DNA of 64,000 nt from Heliocidaris erythrogramma (lineage: Eukaryota; Echinodermata; Echinoidea; Camarodonta; Echinometridae): NCBI GenBank assembly GCA_025617745.1, contig CM046853.1, forward strand, positions 627,501-691,500, written 5' to 3'. The notes beneath the pieces are model-generated. The model saw only the letters and a program-made list of their open reading frames with translations. It did no database searches and had not been told where the DNA came from. The stretch's first letter is position 1. Each line of letters starts with the position of its first letter. The position numbers were made by a program, and so were the translations under genes. This document shows, piece by piece, positions 47,887 to 61,504 of this stretch.

Positions 47887-49915
47887 TTATTTATTTATTT
47901 TTATTTTTCGCCCATTTTCTTGTTACCATGATTTCTCAAAAAGTTCATTCTCAATTTTCTTCAAATTTTCGTCACTGATCAGACATGTTAATGTTAAGAT
48001 GTGGCATCTCATTCAAGGTCATCAGTTTATCATGACGTCATCAAGACGCCATTTTGTAAATTTACAAGATCGATTATATCTTCATAATCGATCATCAAAA
48101 ATCAACTATATTTACATCACATAAACTTCACATGACGGGTCATCAGGTCATGTCCTCACAGGTCATCTAGAGGTCAGGACGTACGCGTACGCGCGCGTCA
48201 AAATTTTAAAATGCTCAAAATCAAGAAAGGTCTCAATTGGAGTACGTTTCAGGTCATTTTAAGCATTTCAAAAATTTCCGCGCATACGCGTCCGCGCGGC
48301 GCGTTATGCGTGCGCGCAAGTCGTAAATAACGTTAATACGCTGTTTTTTCGATTGATTTGCAATCCTGATACTTTTCTTCATCATTTCCATCAACTTGGA
48401 ATCAATTTCAATCAATAATAAGGTCGTACGGGCGAGTCAAAGTTCAAAATCCGTGCGCGCGTCTATGGCGAAAATAACGTAAAAACGTGCAAAAACATGC
48501 CTCTACAAAATTCATTGTAGCTCGTTAGATAGTCCGTTGACCCCCCAAATTTTTTGTCATCATCAGGTAGGGTATGAATCATAGATTTCATTTCATGTAT
48601 CATTTCATCCATATATACATTATGACGTCATCAAAATGGCGCCTGAAGTCAAAATTTCCATTTTTCATGTTTTGACGTCATCACATTTATGCAAATTTGG
48701 CTCTAGATTCGTAATTATTGGTCGTTTTTCTCCCAAATTTTGATATGTTATAGCTGCAACAATTCTCTACCAGACATCTTGCCACCATTATTCATTTTGA
48801 TGACGTCATCACACTGAAATCTTCAATTAAAGACGACATGTCAAATTTTTCCCTATTTGCGTGTTATGTCTATGGAAGATGATTTTTTTTCGAATCATGA
48901 ATCTACATGACATCGTTCTCTGAGCAGTATCTCAGTTATTTTTGGTCTATTTCCTTCCAGATTTTAATATGTTGTAGCTGAGACTATAAGCTTTTATTAG
49001 TAAGCCCTCCAATTTTTGATCAGATGTCGGGATCATGCCCAATTTTTCAGTACCAAATGGGATTTGAGAATCACGTTTTTCGTTTACGTGTTATCTCTAT
49101 GGGAAATATTTTGGTCTATCGGTAAAGCACATGACTACCATGGTCAAGGTACCTGGTTCGATCCCCGGGGCCGATTTTTTTTTTTTTTTTTTTTGCTTCT
49201 TTTTACTTGTCATTTTACCATCCTCTACGACTATTATAACATAAACAATCACAAACCAAGTAATAAAATGCCTTATTTTGCATGTTATGTCTATTGCAAA
49301 GTGCTGTGCAGTGGTTTATGTATATCCCTCTGGAAAATCTGTTTCACTGACGTGTATTAAAGCTATCCTACAATATCATTAGTCCTATTAGATATCACAA
49401 TTTCTCAAAATTGGCTTAGTCAATTATCTTAATTATCTTATTGTGACGTCATCTAGACGCCATTTTCTACAAATCAACTTATGGTCGTATCTTCATAACG
49501 AAATGTGATTTCTCGTTCATATTTGGCATGGTTAAGGTCACTGTCATTGCAGTCATGATCATTACCATTATCCCCATCATTATCATCATTATCATTATCA
49601 TCATTATATCATCAATCATCTTCAAAATCACCAACACCATAATCATCATGAATATCACATCATCAATAATCATCATTATCATCACCATCATTATATCATC
49701 ATAATCATTATCATCATCACCGTAATCTTTTTACAATGACCGTTTCACACATTTTGCTACATTCCTGTCCTCAAGAAGCATCTCCATTCATGGCATTCTT
49801 GACTTCCTATCTTCAGTTTAGCATTTCCCCATTATTATGAGCATCCTGATTACAATCATGATCGTACAAAGTGAAAGACAGATCACCTAATTCGTCATGA
49901 CGAATTAAACTCTAG
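47887..49915 (+). mobile_element. Helentron-like unit 8 (type B, near-duplicate of unit 9)
   Basis: Type B 5' half. tRNA-like cassette 49111-49173 (ACTACCATGGTC type) then T20. From about 48,830 to the end it is almost identical to unit 9 at an offset of 2017-2018. A second copy of the TTATTGTGACGTCATC..TATCTTCATAA block occurs at 49438-49498. CTAG 49912-49915. Confidence 0.8.
49111..49173 (+). ncRNA. tRNA-like cassette of the ACTACCATGGTC type (unit 8)
   Basis: TGGTCTATCGG (A-box-like), ATGACTACCATGGTCA in place of a standard anticodon arm (4-bp TGAC/GTCA stem, no U33), then ACCTGGTTCGATCCCCGGGG (B box and T stem) and T20. It is the commonest version in units 4, 5, 8-11, 13 and 14. Confidence 0.55.
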
Positions 49916-51976
49916 TTTATTTTTATTTTTCGCCCCTTTTCTTGTTACCATGATTCCTCAAAAAGTTCATTCTCAATTTTCTTCAAATTTTCGTCACTTA
50001 TCAGACTTGTTAATGTCAAGATGTGGCATCTTATTCAAGGTCATCAGGTTATCATGACGTCATCAAGACGCCATTTTGTAAATTTACAAGATCGATTATA
50101 TCTTCATAATCGATCATCAAAAATCAACTATATTTACATCACATAAACTTCACATGACGGGTCATCAGGTCATGTCCTCACAGGTCATCTAGAGGTCAGG
50201 ACGTACGCGTACGCGCGCGTCAAAATTTTAAAATGCTCAAAATCACGTAGGATCAAGTCTGCACACGTTTCAGGTCAGTTTGAGCATTTCAAAAATGTCC
50301 GTGCGTAAGCGTCCGCGCGCGCGTTTTACGCGCGCACAAATCGTAAATAACGTTAGAACGCTGTTTTTTTTATTGATTTGCAATCCTGACACTTTTCTTC
50401 ATCATTTCCATCAATTTGAATCAATTTCAATCAATAATAAGGTCGTACGGGCGCGTCAAAGTTCGAAATCCGTGCGCGCGTCTATGGCGAAAATAACGTA
50501 AAAACGTGCAAAAACATGCCTCTACAAAATTCATTGTAGCTCGTTAGATAGTCCGTTGACCCCCAATTTTTTTGTCATCATCAGGTAGGGTATGAATCAT
50601 AGATTTCATTTCATGTATCATTTCATCCTTATAAACATTATAACGTCATCAAAATGGCGCCAGAAGTCAAAATTTCCATTTTTCATGTTTTGACGTCATC
50701 ACATTTATGCAAATTTGGATCTAGATTCTTAATTATTGGTCGTTTTTCGCCCAGATTTTGATATGTTATAGCTGCAACAATTCTCTACCAGAAATCTTGC
50801 CACCATTGTTCATTTTGATGACGTCATCACACTGAAATCTTCAATTAAAGACGACATGTCAAATTTTTCCCTATTTGCGTGTTATGTCTATGGAAGATGA
50901 TATTTTTTCGAATCATGAATCTACATGACATCGTTCTCTGAGCAGTATCTCAGTTATTTTGGTCTATTTCCTTCCAGATTTTAATATGTTGTAGCTGAGA
51001 CTATAAGCTTTTATTAGTAAGCCCTTCAATTTTTGATCAGATGTCGGGATCATGCCCAATTTTTCAGTACCAAATGGGATTTGAGAATCACGTTTTTCGT
51101 TTACGTGTTATCTCTATGGGAAATATTTTGGTCTATCGGTAAAGCACATGACTACCATGGTCAAGGTACCTGGTTCGATCCCCGGGGCCGATTTTTTTTT
51201 TTTTTTTTTTTTGCTTCTTTTTACTTGTCATTTTACCATCCTCTACGACTATTATAACATAAACAATCACAAACCAAGTAATAAAATGCCTTATTTTGCA
51301 TGTTATGTCTATTGCAAAGTGCTGTGCAGTGGTTTATGTATATCCCTCTGGAAAATCTGTTTCACTGACGTGTATTAAAGCTATCCTACAATATCATTAG
51401 TCCTATTAGATATCACAATTTCTCAAAATTGGCTTAGTCAATTATCTTAATTATCTTATTGTGACGTCATCTAGACGCCATTTTCTACAAATCAACTTAT
51501 GGTCGTATCTTCATAACGAAATGTGATTTCTCGTTCATATTTGGCATGGTTAAGGTCACTGTCATTGCAGTCATGATCATTACCATTATCCCCATCATTA
51601 TCATCATTATCATTATCATCATTATATCATCAATCATCTTCAAAATCACCAACACCATAATCATCATGAATATCACATCATCAATAATCATCATTATCAT
51701 CACCATCATTATATCATCATAATCATTATAACCATCATCATTATATTATCATCTTCATCATCATCACCATTATCATCATCACCGTAATCTTTTTACAATG
51801 ACCGTTTCACACATTTTGCTACATTCCTGTCCTCAAGAAGCATCTCCATTCATGGCATTCTTGACTTCCTATCTTCAGTTTAGCATTTCCCCATTATTAT
51901 GATCATCCTGATTACAATCATGATCGTACAAAGTGAAAGACAGATCACCTAATTCGTCATGACGAATTAAACTCTA
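49916..51976 (+). mobile_element. Helentron-like unit 9 (type B)
   Basis: tRNA-like cassette 51129-51190. The 3' half nearly equals unit 8, but the ATC tract has about 44 extra bases (51721-51775). CTAG 51973-51976, then TT and a complete 5' hairpin of unit 10. Confidence 0.8.
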
Positions 51977-51978
51977 GT

Positions 51979-53827
51979 TAGGTGGTCTGTCGGTATCGAC
52001 AGATCACCTATTTATTTTGTCCGATTTTTCTTCTTTATTTTTATTTATTTTTAAGGCAAATTGTTGTGGCCACCAAATCTCAAAATCGGCCAGGTCAATA
52101 TCATCGAGTTTCATGTCACGTATGAGGTCAATCATGGACATGGTCCATTAAGCTTTTGGAGGTCATCAGGTCATCGTGACGTCATCAAGACGCCATTTTG
52201 TAAATTTACAAGATTGATTATATCTTCATAATCGATCATCAAAAATCAACTATATTCACATCACATAAACTTCACATGACGGGTCATCAAGTCATGTCCT
52301 GACAGGTCATCTAGAGGTCATCACGTGTGCGTACGCGAGCGTCAAAATTTAAAAATGCTCAAAATCACGTAGGATCAAGTCTGCACACGTTTCAGGTCAT
52401 TTTGAGCATTTCAAAAATGTCCGTGCGTAAGCGTCCGCGCGCGCGTTTTACGCGCGCGCAAGTCGTAAATAACGTTAAAACGCTGTTTTTTCGATTGATT
52501 TGCAATCCTGACACTTTTCTTCATCATTTCCATCAACTTGGAATCAATTTCAATCAATAATAAGGTCGTACGGGCGCGTCAAAGTTCAAAATCGATGCGC
52601 GCATCTATGGCGAAAATAACGTAAAAACGTTCAAAAACATGCCTCTACAAAATTAACTCTAGCTCTTTAAATAGTCCTCAAACCCCCCAATTTTTTTTCA
52701 TCATCAGGTAGGGTATGAATCATAGATTTCATTTCATGTATCATTTGACCCTTATAAACATTATGACGTCATCAAAATGGCGCCAGAATTCAAAATTTCC
52801 AATTTTCATGTTTTGACGTCATCACATTTATGCAAATTTGGCTCTAGATTCGTAATTATTAGTCGTTTTTCGCCCAGATTTTAATATGTTGTAGCTGAGG
52901 CAATTCCTACAAAATCAGTCACCACCATTTTTCATTTTGATGACGTCATCACAGTGAAATTTTCAATTAAAGATGCCATGTCAGAATTTTCCCTATTTGC
53001 GTGTTATGTCTATGGAAGATGATTTTTTTTCGAATCATGAATCTACATGACATTGTTCTCTGAGCTGTATCTCAGTTGTCTTTGGTCTATTTTCTTCCAG
53101 ATTTTAGTATGTTATAGTTGAGACTATAAGCTTTTACAAGTGTGGTCTCCAATTTTGGATCAGATGTCGGGATCATGCCCAATTTTTCACGACAAAATGG
53201 GATTTGAGAATCCCGTTTTTCGTTTACGTGTTATCTCTATGGGAAATATTTTGGTCTATCGGTAAAGCACATGACTACCATGGTCAAGGTACCTGGTTCG
53301 ATCCCCAGGGCCGATTTTTTTTTTTTTTGCTTCTTTTTGCCTGTCATTTTACCATCCTCTTCGACTATTGTAACATAAAAATTCACAAATCATGTATTAA
53401 ACTGCCTTATTTTCCGTATTATGTCTATTAGAAAGTAGTGTGCAGTAGTTACTTTATGTACAACCCTATGGAAATTGTGATTTCCTGTCCTGTATTAGAG
53501 CTATGGTGTTAATCCCCCTAGTATCCTGTATCATCATCATTATTATCATCACCGTCATGATCATCATCGCTATTATTATATCATCGCCATCATCATGTCA
53601 TTATAATCATCATAATCACCATTATCATCACCATAATCATTTTACAATGACCGTTACACATTTTGCTACATTCCTGTCCTCAGGAAGCATCTCCATTCAT
53701 GGCATTCTTGACATCCTGTCTTCTGTTTAGTATTTCCCCATTAATATGATCATCCTGATTACAATCATGATCGTGCCACTTGAAGGACAGGCCACCTAAT
53801 TCGTCCTCATGACGAATTAAATTCTAG
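51979..53827 (+). mobile_element. Helentron-like unit 10 (complete 5' end)
   Basis: Hairpin AGGTGGTCTGTCGGTATCGACAGATCACC. tRNA-like cassette 53251-53313. From about 53,010 on it matches unit 13 at an offset of 5883, marking the left edge of the 3-unit duplication. The terminal repeat reads GACAGGCCACCT. CTAG 53824-53827. Confidence 0.82.
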
Positions 53828-55620
53828 TTTATTTATTTTTATTACAAAATGTTGTGGCCACCAAATCTCAAAATCAGCCAGGTCAATATCATCGAGTTTC
53901 ATGTCATGTATGAGGTCAATCATGGACATGGTCCATTAAGCTTTTGGAGGTCATCAGGTCATCGTGACGTCATCAAGACGCCATTTTGTAAATTGACAAG
54001 ATCGATTATATCTTCATAATCGATCATCAAAAATCAACTATATTCACATCATATAAACTTCACATGACGGGTCATCAAGTTATGTCCTCACAGGTCATCT
54101 AGAGGTCAGGACGTGCGCGTACGCGCGCGTCAAAATTTAAAAATGCTCAAAATCACGTAGGATCAAGTCTGCACACGTTTCAGGTCATTTTGAGCATTTC
54201 AAAAATGTCCGTGCGTAAGCGTCTGCGCGCGGGTACAACGCGCGCGCAAGTCGTAGATAACGTTAAAACGCTGTTTTTTCGATTGATTTGCAATCCTGAC
54301 ACTTTTCTTCATCATTTCCATCAACTTGGAATCAATTTCAATCAATAATAAAGTCGTACGGGCGCGTCAAATTTCAAAATCCGTGCGCGCATCTATGGCG
54401 AAAATAACGTAAAAAAGTGCAAAAACATGCCTCTACAAAATTAACTCTAGCTCTTTAAATAGTCCATAAACCCCCCAACTTTTTTTCATCATCAGGTAGG
54501 GTATGAATCATAGATATGATTTCATGTATCATTTGACCCTTATAAACATTATGACGTCATCAAAATAGCGCCAGAAGTCAAAATTTCCATTTTTCATGTT
54601 TTGACGTCATCACATTTATGCAAATTTGGCTCTAGATTCGTAATTATTGGTCGTTTTTCTCCCAAATTTTGATATGTTATAGCTGCAACAATTCTCTACG
54701 AGACTTCTTGCCACCATTATTCATTTTGATGACGTCATCACACTGAAATCTTCAATTAAAGACGACATGTCAAATTTTTCCCTATTTGCGTGTTATGTCT
54801 ATGGAAGATGATTTTTTTTCGAATCATGAATCTACATGACATCGTTCTCTGAGCAGTATCTCAGTTATTTTTGGTCTATTTCCTTCCAGATTTTAATATG
54901 TTGTAGCTGAGACTATAAGCTTTCATTAGTAAGCCCTCCAATTTTTGATCAGATGTCGGGATCATGCCCAATTTTTCAGTACAAAATGTGATTTGAGAAT
55001 CCCGTTTTCGTTTACGTGCTATCTCTATGGGAAATATTCTGGTCTATCGGTAAAGCACATGACTACCATGGTCAAGGTACCTGGTTCGATCCCCGGGGCC
55101 GATTTTTTTTTTTTTTTTGGCTTCTTTTTGCCTGTCATTTTACCATCCTCTTCGACTATTGTAACATAAAAAATCACAAATCATGTAATAAACTGCCTTA
55201 TTTTCCATATTATGTCTATTAGAAAGTAGTGTGCAGTAGTTTGTGTACAACCCTATGGAAATTGTGATTTCCTGTCCTGTATTAGAGCTATGGGGTTAAT
55301 CTCCCAAGTATCCTGTATCATCATCATTATTATCGTCACCGTCATGATCATCATCGCTATTATTATATCATCGCCATCATCATTATATCATTATAATCAT
55401 CATAATCACCATTATCATCATCACCATAATCATTTTACAATGACCGTTACACATTTTGCTACATTCCTGTCCTCAAGAAGCATCTCCATTCATGGCATTC
55501 TTGACATCCTATCTTCAGTTTAGCATTTCCCCATTATTATGATCATCCTGATTACAATCATGATCGTGCAAATTTAAGGACAGACCACCTAATTCGTCTT
55601 CGTGACGAATTCAAGTCTAG
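53828..55620 (+). mobile_element. Helentron-like unit 11 (5'-shortened)
   Basis: Starts TTTATTTATTTTTATTACAA. tRNA-like cassette 55040-55100. Nearly identical to unit 14. The 3' hairpin is changed to AATTCGTC-ttc-GTGACGAATTC with end CTAG 55617-55620. Confidence 0.82.
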
Positions 55621-55622
55621 TT

Positions 55623-57919
55623 AGGTGGTCTGTCGGTATCGACAGATCACCTTTTAATTTTGTCAAGATTTTTCTTCTTTATTTCTTTATTTATTTATTT
55701 TTATTACAAAATTTTGTGGCCACCAAATCTCAAAATCAGCCAGGTCAATATCATCGAGTTTCATGTCATGTATGAGGTCAATCATGGACATGGTCCATTA
55801 AGCTTTTGGAGGTCATCAGGTCATCGTGACGTCATCAAGACGCCATTTTGTAAATTTACAAGATCGATTATATCTTCATAATCGATCATCAAAAATCAAC
55901 TATATTTATATCACATAAACTTCACATGATGGGTCATCAAGTCATGTCCTCACAGGTCATCTAGAAGTCAGGACGCGCGCGTATGCGCGCGTCAAAATTT
56001 AAAAATGCTCAAAATCACATAGGATCAAGTCTGCACACGTTTCAGGTCATTTTGAGCATTTCAAAAATGTTCGTGCGTAAGCGTCCGCGCGCGCGTTTTA
56101 CGCGCGCACAAGTCGTCAATAACGTTAAAACGCTGTTTTTTCGATTGATTTGCAATCCTGACACTTTTCTTCATCATTTCCATCAACTTGGAATCAATTT
56201 CAATCAATAATAAGGTCGTACGGGCGCGTCAAAGTTCAAAATCCGTGCGCGCGTCTATGGCGAAAATAACGTAAAAACGTGCAAAAACATGCCTCTACAA
56301 AATTAACTCTAGCTCTTTAAATAGTCCACAAACCCCCCAATTTTTTGTCATCATCAGGTAGGGTATGAATCACAGATTTCATTTCATGTATCACTTGACC
56401 CTTATAAACATTATGATATCATCAAAATGGCGCCAGAAATCAAAATTTCCATTTTTTATGTTTTGACGTCATCACATTTATGCAAATTTGGCTCTAAATT
56501 CGTAATTATTGGTCTTTTTTCGCCCAGATTTTGATATGTTATAGCTGAGACAATTCTCTACAAGATCAGTTACCACGGTTTTTCATTTTGATGACGTCAT
56601 CATATTGAAATTTTCAATTAAAAACGACATGTCAGAATTTCCCCTTTTTGCGTGTTATGTCTATGGAAGATGATTTTTTTTCGAATCATGAATCTACATG
56701 ACATCGTTCTCTGAGCAGTATCTCAGTTATTTTTGGTCTATTTCCTTCCAGATTTTAATATGTTGTAGCTGAGACTATAAGCTTTTATTAGTAAGCACTC
56801 CAATTTTTGATCAGATGTCGGGATCATGCCTAATTTTGAACTACCAAATGGGATTTGAGAATCCCGTTTTTCGTTTACGTGTTATCTCTATGGGAAATGT
56901 TTTGGTATATTGGTCAAAGCACTTGCCTCTCACTCCGGTGACCCAGGTTCGATCCCCAGTGGGTCCATTAAAAAAATTTTTTTTTTGCTTCTTTTTGCCT
57001 TTCATTTTACCATCTTGTTCGACTATTAAAACATAAGCAATCACAAACCAAGTAATAAACTGCCTTATTTTGCGTGTTTTGTCTATTGGAAAGTAGTGTG
57101 CAGTAGTTTGTGTACAACCCTATGGAAATTTCTCAAAATTGGCTTGGTCAATTATCTTCAAATTTTCGTCAGTCATCAGTCCTAATAAGGTCAAGTTCGC
57201 GCATCTTTTTCAAGGTCATCAGATTATCGTGACGTCATCCAGATGACATTTTGTAAAAATCAACTTATGGTCGTATCTTCATAACGAATTGTTTCTCTTT
57301 CATATTTGGCATGGTTAAGGTCACCGTCATTGCAGTCATGGTCATCACCATCACCATCATCATCATTATATCATCATGATTATCATCAACATCATTATCA
57401 TCATCACTGTCATGATATCCATGATGATGATGATGATAATGCTGATTAACATCAACACCATTATCATCATTACTGTCATGATGATATAATGATCATCATC
57501 ATGATTTTCAACATCATTATCATCACTGTCATGATGATATTCATGATGATGATTATCATCAACATCATTATCATCATCACTGTCATGATATTCATGATGA
57601 TGATGATGATGATTAACATCAAAATCATTATCATCATCACTGTCATGATGATATAATGCTCATCAACATCATTATCATCATCACTGTCATGATATGATCA
57701 TCACCATGATTATCATCAACATCATTACATCTTCCAATGACCGTTTCACACATTTTTCTACATTCCTGTCCTCAAGAAGCATCTCCATGCGTGGCATTCT
57801 TGACTTCTTATCTTCAGTTTAGTATTTCCCCATTATTATGATCATCTTGATTACAATCATGATCATACAAATTGAAAGACAGACCACCTAATTCGTCCTC
57901 ATGACGAATTAAATTCTAG
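55623..57919 (+). mobile_element. Helentron-like unit 12 (long, complete 5' end)
   Basis: 2297 bp. Hairpin at 55623-55651. tRNA-like cassette 56902-56968 (loop CTCTCAC, CTC). Carries the extra 3' block (GTCCTAATAAGGTCAAGTTC..GTGACGTCATCCAG) also present in unit 1, and a long ATC/GAT tract (57345-57725). CTAG 57916-57919. Nearly identical to unit 15. Confidence 0.85.
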
Positions 57920-59710
57920 TTTATTTCTTCTTTTTATAACAAATTCTTGTGGCCACCATATCTCAAAATCGGCCAGGTCACTATCATCGAGTTTCATGTC
58001 ATGTATGAGGTCAATCATGGACATGATCCATTAAGCTTTTGGAGGTCATCAGGTCATCGTGACGTCATCAAGACGCCATTTTGTAAATTTTCAAGATCGA
58101 TTATATCTTCATAATCGATCATCCAAAATCAACCATATTCACATCACATAAACTTCACATGACGGGTCATCAAGTCATGTCCTCACAGGTCATCTAGAGG
58201 TCAGGACGTGCGTGTACGCGCGCGTCAAAATTTAAAAATGCTCAAAATCAAGTAGGATCAAGTCTGCACACGTTTCAGGTCATTTTCAGCATTTCAAAAA
58301 TGTTCGTGCGTAAGCGTCCGCGCGCGCGTAAAACGCGCGCGCAAGTCGTAAATAACGTTAAAACGCTGTTTTTTCGATTGATTTGCAATTCTGACACTTT
58401 TCTTCATCATTTCCATGAACTTGGAATCAATTTCAATCAATAATAAGGTCGTACGGGCGCGTCAAACTTCAAAATCCGTGCGCGCATCTACGGCGAAAAT
58501 AATGTAAAAACGTGCAAAAACATGCCTCTACAAAATTAACTCTAGCTCTTTAAATAGTCCACAAACCCCCCAATTTTTTTTCATCATCAGGTAGGGTATG
58601 AATCATAGATTTCATTTCATGTATCATTTGACCCTTATAAACTTTATGACGTCATCAAAATGGCGCCAGAATTCAAAATTTCCATTTTGCATGTTTTGAC
58701 GTCATCACATTCATGCAAATTTGGCTCTGGATTCGTAATTATTGGTCGTTTTTCACCCAGATTTTAATATGTTGTAGCTGAGGCAATTTCCTACCAAATC
58801 AGTTGCCGCCATTTTTCATTTTGATGACGTCATCATATTGAAATTTTCAATTAAAAACGACATGTCAGAATTTCCCCTTTTTGCGTGTTATGTCTATGGA
58901 AGATGATTTTTTTTCGAATCATGAATCTACATGACATTGTTCTCTGAGCTGTATCTCAGTTGTCTTTGGTCTATTTTCTTCCAGATTTTAGTATGTTATA
59001 GTTGAGACTATAAGCTTTTACAAGTGTGGTCTCCAATTTTGATCAGATGTCGGGATCATGCCAAATTTTTCACGACAAAATGGGATTTGAGAATCCCGTT
59101 TTTCGTTTACGTGTTATCTCTATGGGAAATATTTTGGTCTATCGGTAAAGCACATGACTACCATGGTCAAGGTACCTGGTTTGATCCCCAGGGCCGATTT
59201 TTTTTTTTTTTGCTTCTTTTTGCCTGTCATTTTACCATCCTCTTCGACTATTGTAACATAAAAATTCACAAATCATGTATTAAACTGCCTTATTTTCCGT
59301 ATTATGTCTATTAGAAAGTAGTGTGCAGTAGTTACTTTATGTACAACCCTATGGAAATTGTGATTTCCTGTCCTGTATTAGAGCTATGGTGTTAATCCCC
59401 CTAGTATCCTGTATCATCATCATTATTATCATCACCGTCATGATCATCATCGCTATTATTATATCATCGCCATCATGATGTCATTATAATCATCATAATC
59501 ACCATTATCATCACCATAATCATTTTACAATGACCGTTACACATTTTGCTACATTCCTGTCCTCAGGAAGCATCTCCATTCATGGCATTATTGACATCCT
59601 GTCTTCTGTTTAGTATTTCCCCATTAATATGATCATCCTGATTACAATCATGATCGTGCCACTTGAAGGACAGGCCACCTAATTCGTCCTCATGACGAAT
59701 TAAATTCTAG
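57920..59710 (+). mobile_element. Helentron-like unit 13 (5'-shortened, recombinant)
   Basis: The 5' part matches unit 16 as far as that is seen. The 3' part, from about 58,890, matches unit 10. tRNA-like cassette 59134-59196 with a B-box change (GGTTTGATCCC). CTAG 59707-59710. Confidence 0.82.
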
Positions 59711-61502
59711 TTTATTTATTTTTATTACAAAATGTTGTGGCCACCAAATCTCAAAATCAGCCAGGTCAATATCATCGAGTTTCATGTCATGTATGAGGTC
59801 AATCATGGACATGGTCCATTAAGCTTTTGGAGGTCATCAGGTCATCGTGACGTCATCAAGACGCCATTTTGTAAATTGACAAGATCGATTATATCTTCAT
59901 AATCGATCATCAAAAATCAACTATATTCACATCATATAAACTTCACATGACGGGTCATCAAGTTATGTCCTCACAGGTCATCTAGAGGTCAGGACGTGCG
60001 CGTACGCGCGCGTCAAAATTTAAAAATGCTCAAAATCACGTAGGATCAAGTCTGCACACGTTTCAGGTCATTTTGAGCATTTCAAAAATGTCCGTGCGTA
60101 AGCGTCTGCGCGCGGGTACAACGCGCGCGCAAGTCGTAGATAACGTTAAAACGCTGTTTTTTCGATTGATTTGCAATCCTGACACTTTTCTTCATCATTT
60201 CCATCAACTTGGAATCAATTTCAATCAATAATAAAGTCGTACGGGCGCGTCAAATTTCAAAATCCGTGCGCGCATCTATGGCGAAAATAACGTAAAAAAG
60301 TGCAAAAACATGCCTCTACAAAATTAACTCTAGCTCTTTAAATAGTCCATAAACCCCCCAACTTTTTTTCATCATCAGGTAGGGTATGAATCATAGATAT
60401 GATTTCATGTATCATTTGACCCTTATAAACATTATGACGTCATCAAAATAGCGCCAGAAGTCAAAATTTCCATTTTTCATGTTTTGACGTCATCACATTT
60501 ATGCAAATTTGGCTCTAGATTCGTAATTATTGGTCGTTTTTCTCCCAAATTTTGATATGTTATAGCTGCAACAATTCTCTACGAGACTTCTTGCCACCAT
60601 TATTCATTTTGATGACGTCATCACACTGAAATCTTCAATTAAAGACGACATGTCAATTTTTCCCTATTTGCGTGTTATGTCTATGGAAGATGATTTTTTT
60701 TCGAATCATGAATCTACATGACATCGTTCTCTGAGCAGTATCTCAGTTATTTTTGGTCTATTTCCTTCCAGATTTTAATATGTTGTAGCTGAGACTATAA
60801 GCTTTCATTAGTAAGCCCTCCAATTTTTGATCAGATGTCGGGATCATGCCCAATTTTTCAGTACAAAATGTGATTTGAGAATCCCGTTTTCGTTTACGTG
60901 TTATCTCTATGGGAAATATTCTGGTCTATCGGTAAAGCACATGACTACCATGGTCAAGGTACCTGGTTCGATCCCCGGGGCCGATTTTTTTTTTTTTTTT
61001 GGCTTCTTTTTGCCTGTCATTTTACCATCCTCTTCGACTATTGTAACATAAAAAATCACAAATCATGTAATAAACTGCCTTATTTTCCATATTATGTCTA
61101 TTAGAAAGTAGTGTGCAGTAGTTTGTGTACAACCCTATGGAAATTGTGATTTCCTGTCCTGTATTAGAGCTATGGGGTTAATCTCCCAAGTATCCTGTAT
61201 CATCATCATTATTATCGTCACCGTCATGATCATCATCGCTATTATTATATCATCGCCATCATCATTATATCATTATAATCATCATAATCACCATTATCAT
61301 CATCACCATAATCATTTTACAATGACCGTTACACATTTTGCTACATTCCTGTCCTCAAGAAGCATCTCCATTCATGGCATTCTTGACATCCTATCTTCAG
61401 TTTAGCATTTCCCCATTATTATGATCATCCTGATTACAATCATGATCGTGCAAATTTAAGGACAGACCACCTAATTCGTCTTCGTGACGAATTCAAGTCT
61501 AG
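59711..61502 (+). mobile_element. Helentron-like unit 14 (copy of unit 11)
   Basis: Aligns with unit 11 at +5883 (then +5882 after a 1-base deletion near 60,655) with very few differences. tRNA-like cassette 60921-60982. CTAG 61499-61502. Confidence 0.85.
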
Positions 61503-61504
61503 TT

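Noticed and set aside
48900-61110. Recurrent open frame reading SLWEIFWSIGKAHDYHGQGT in many units
   Set aside because: It spans the tRNA-like cassette and poly-T tract, begins and ends at variable places and has no coding constraint. Recurrence reflects the tandem repeat.
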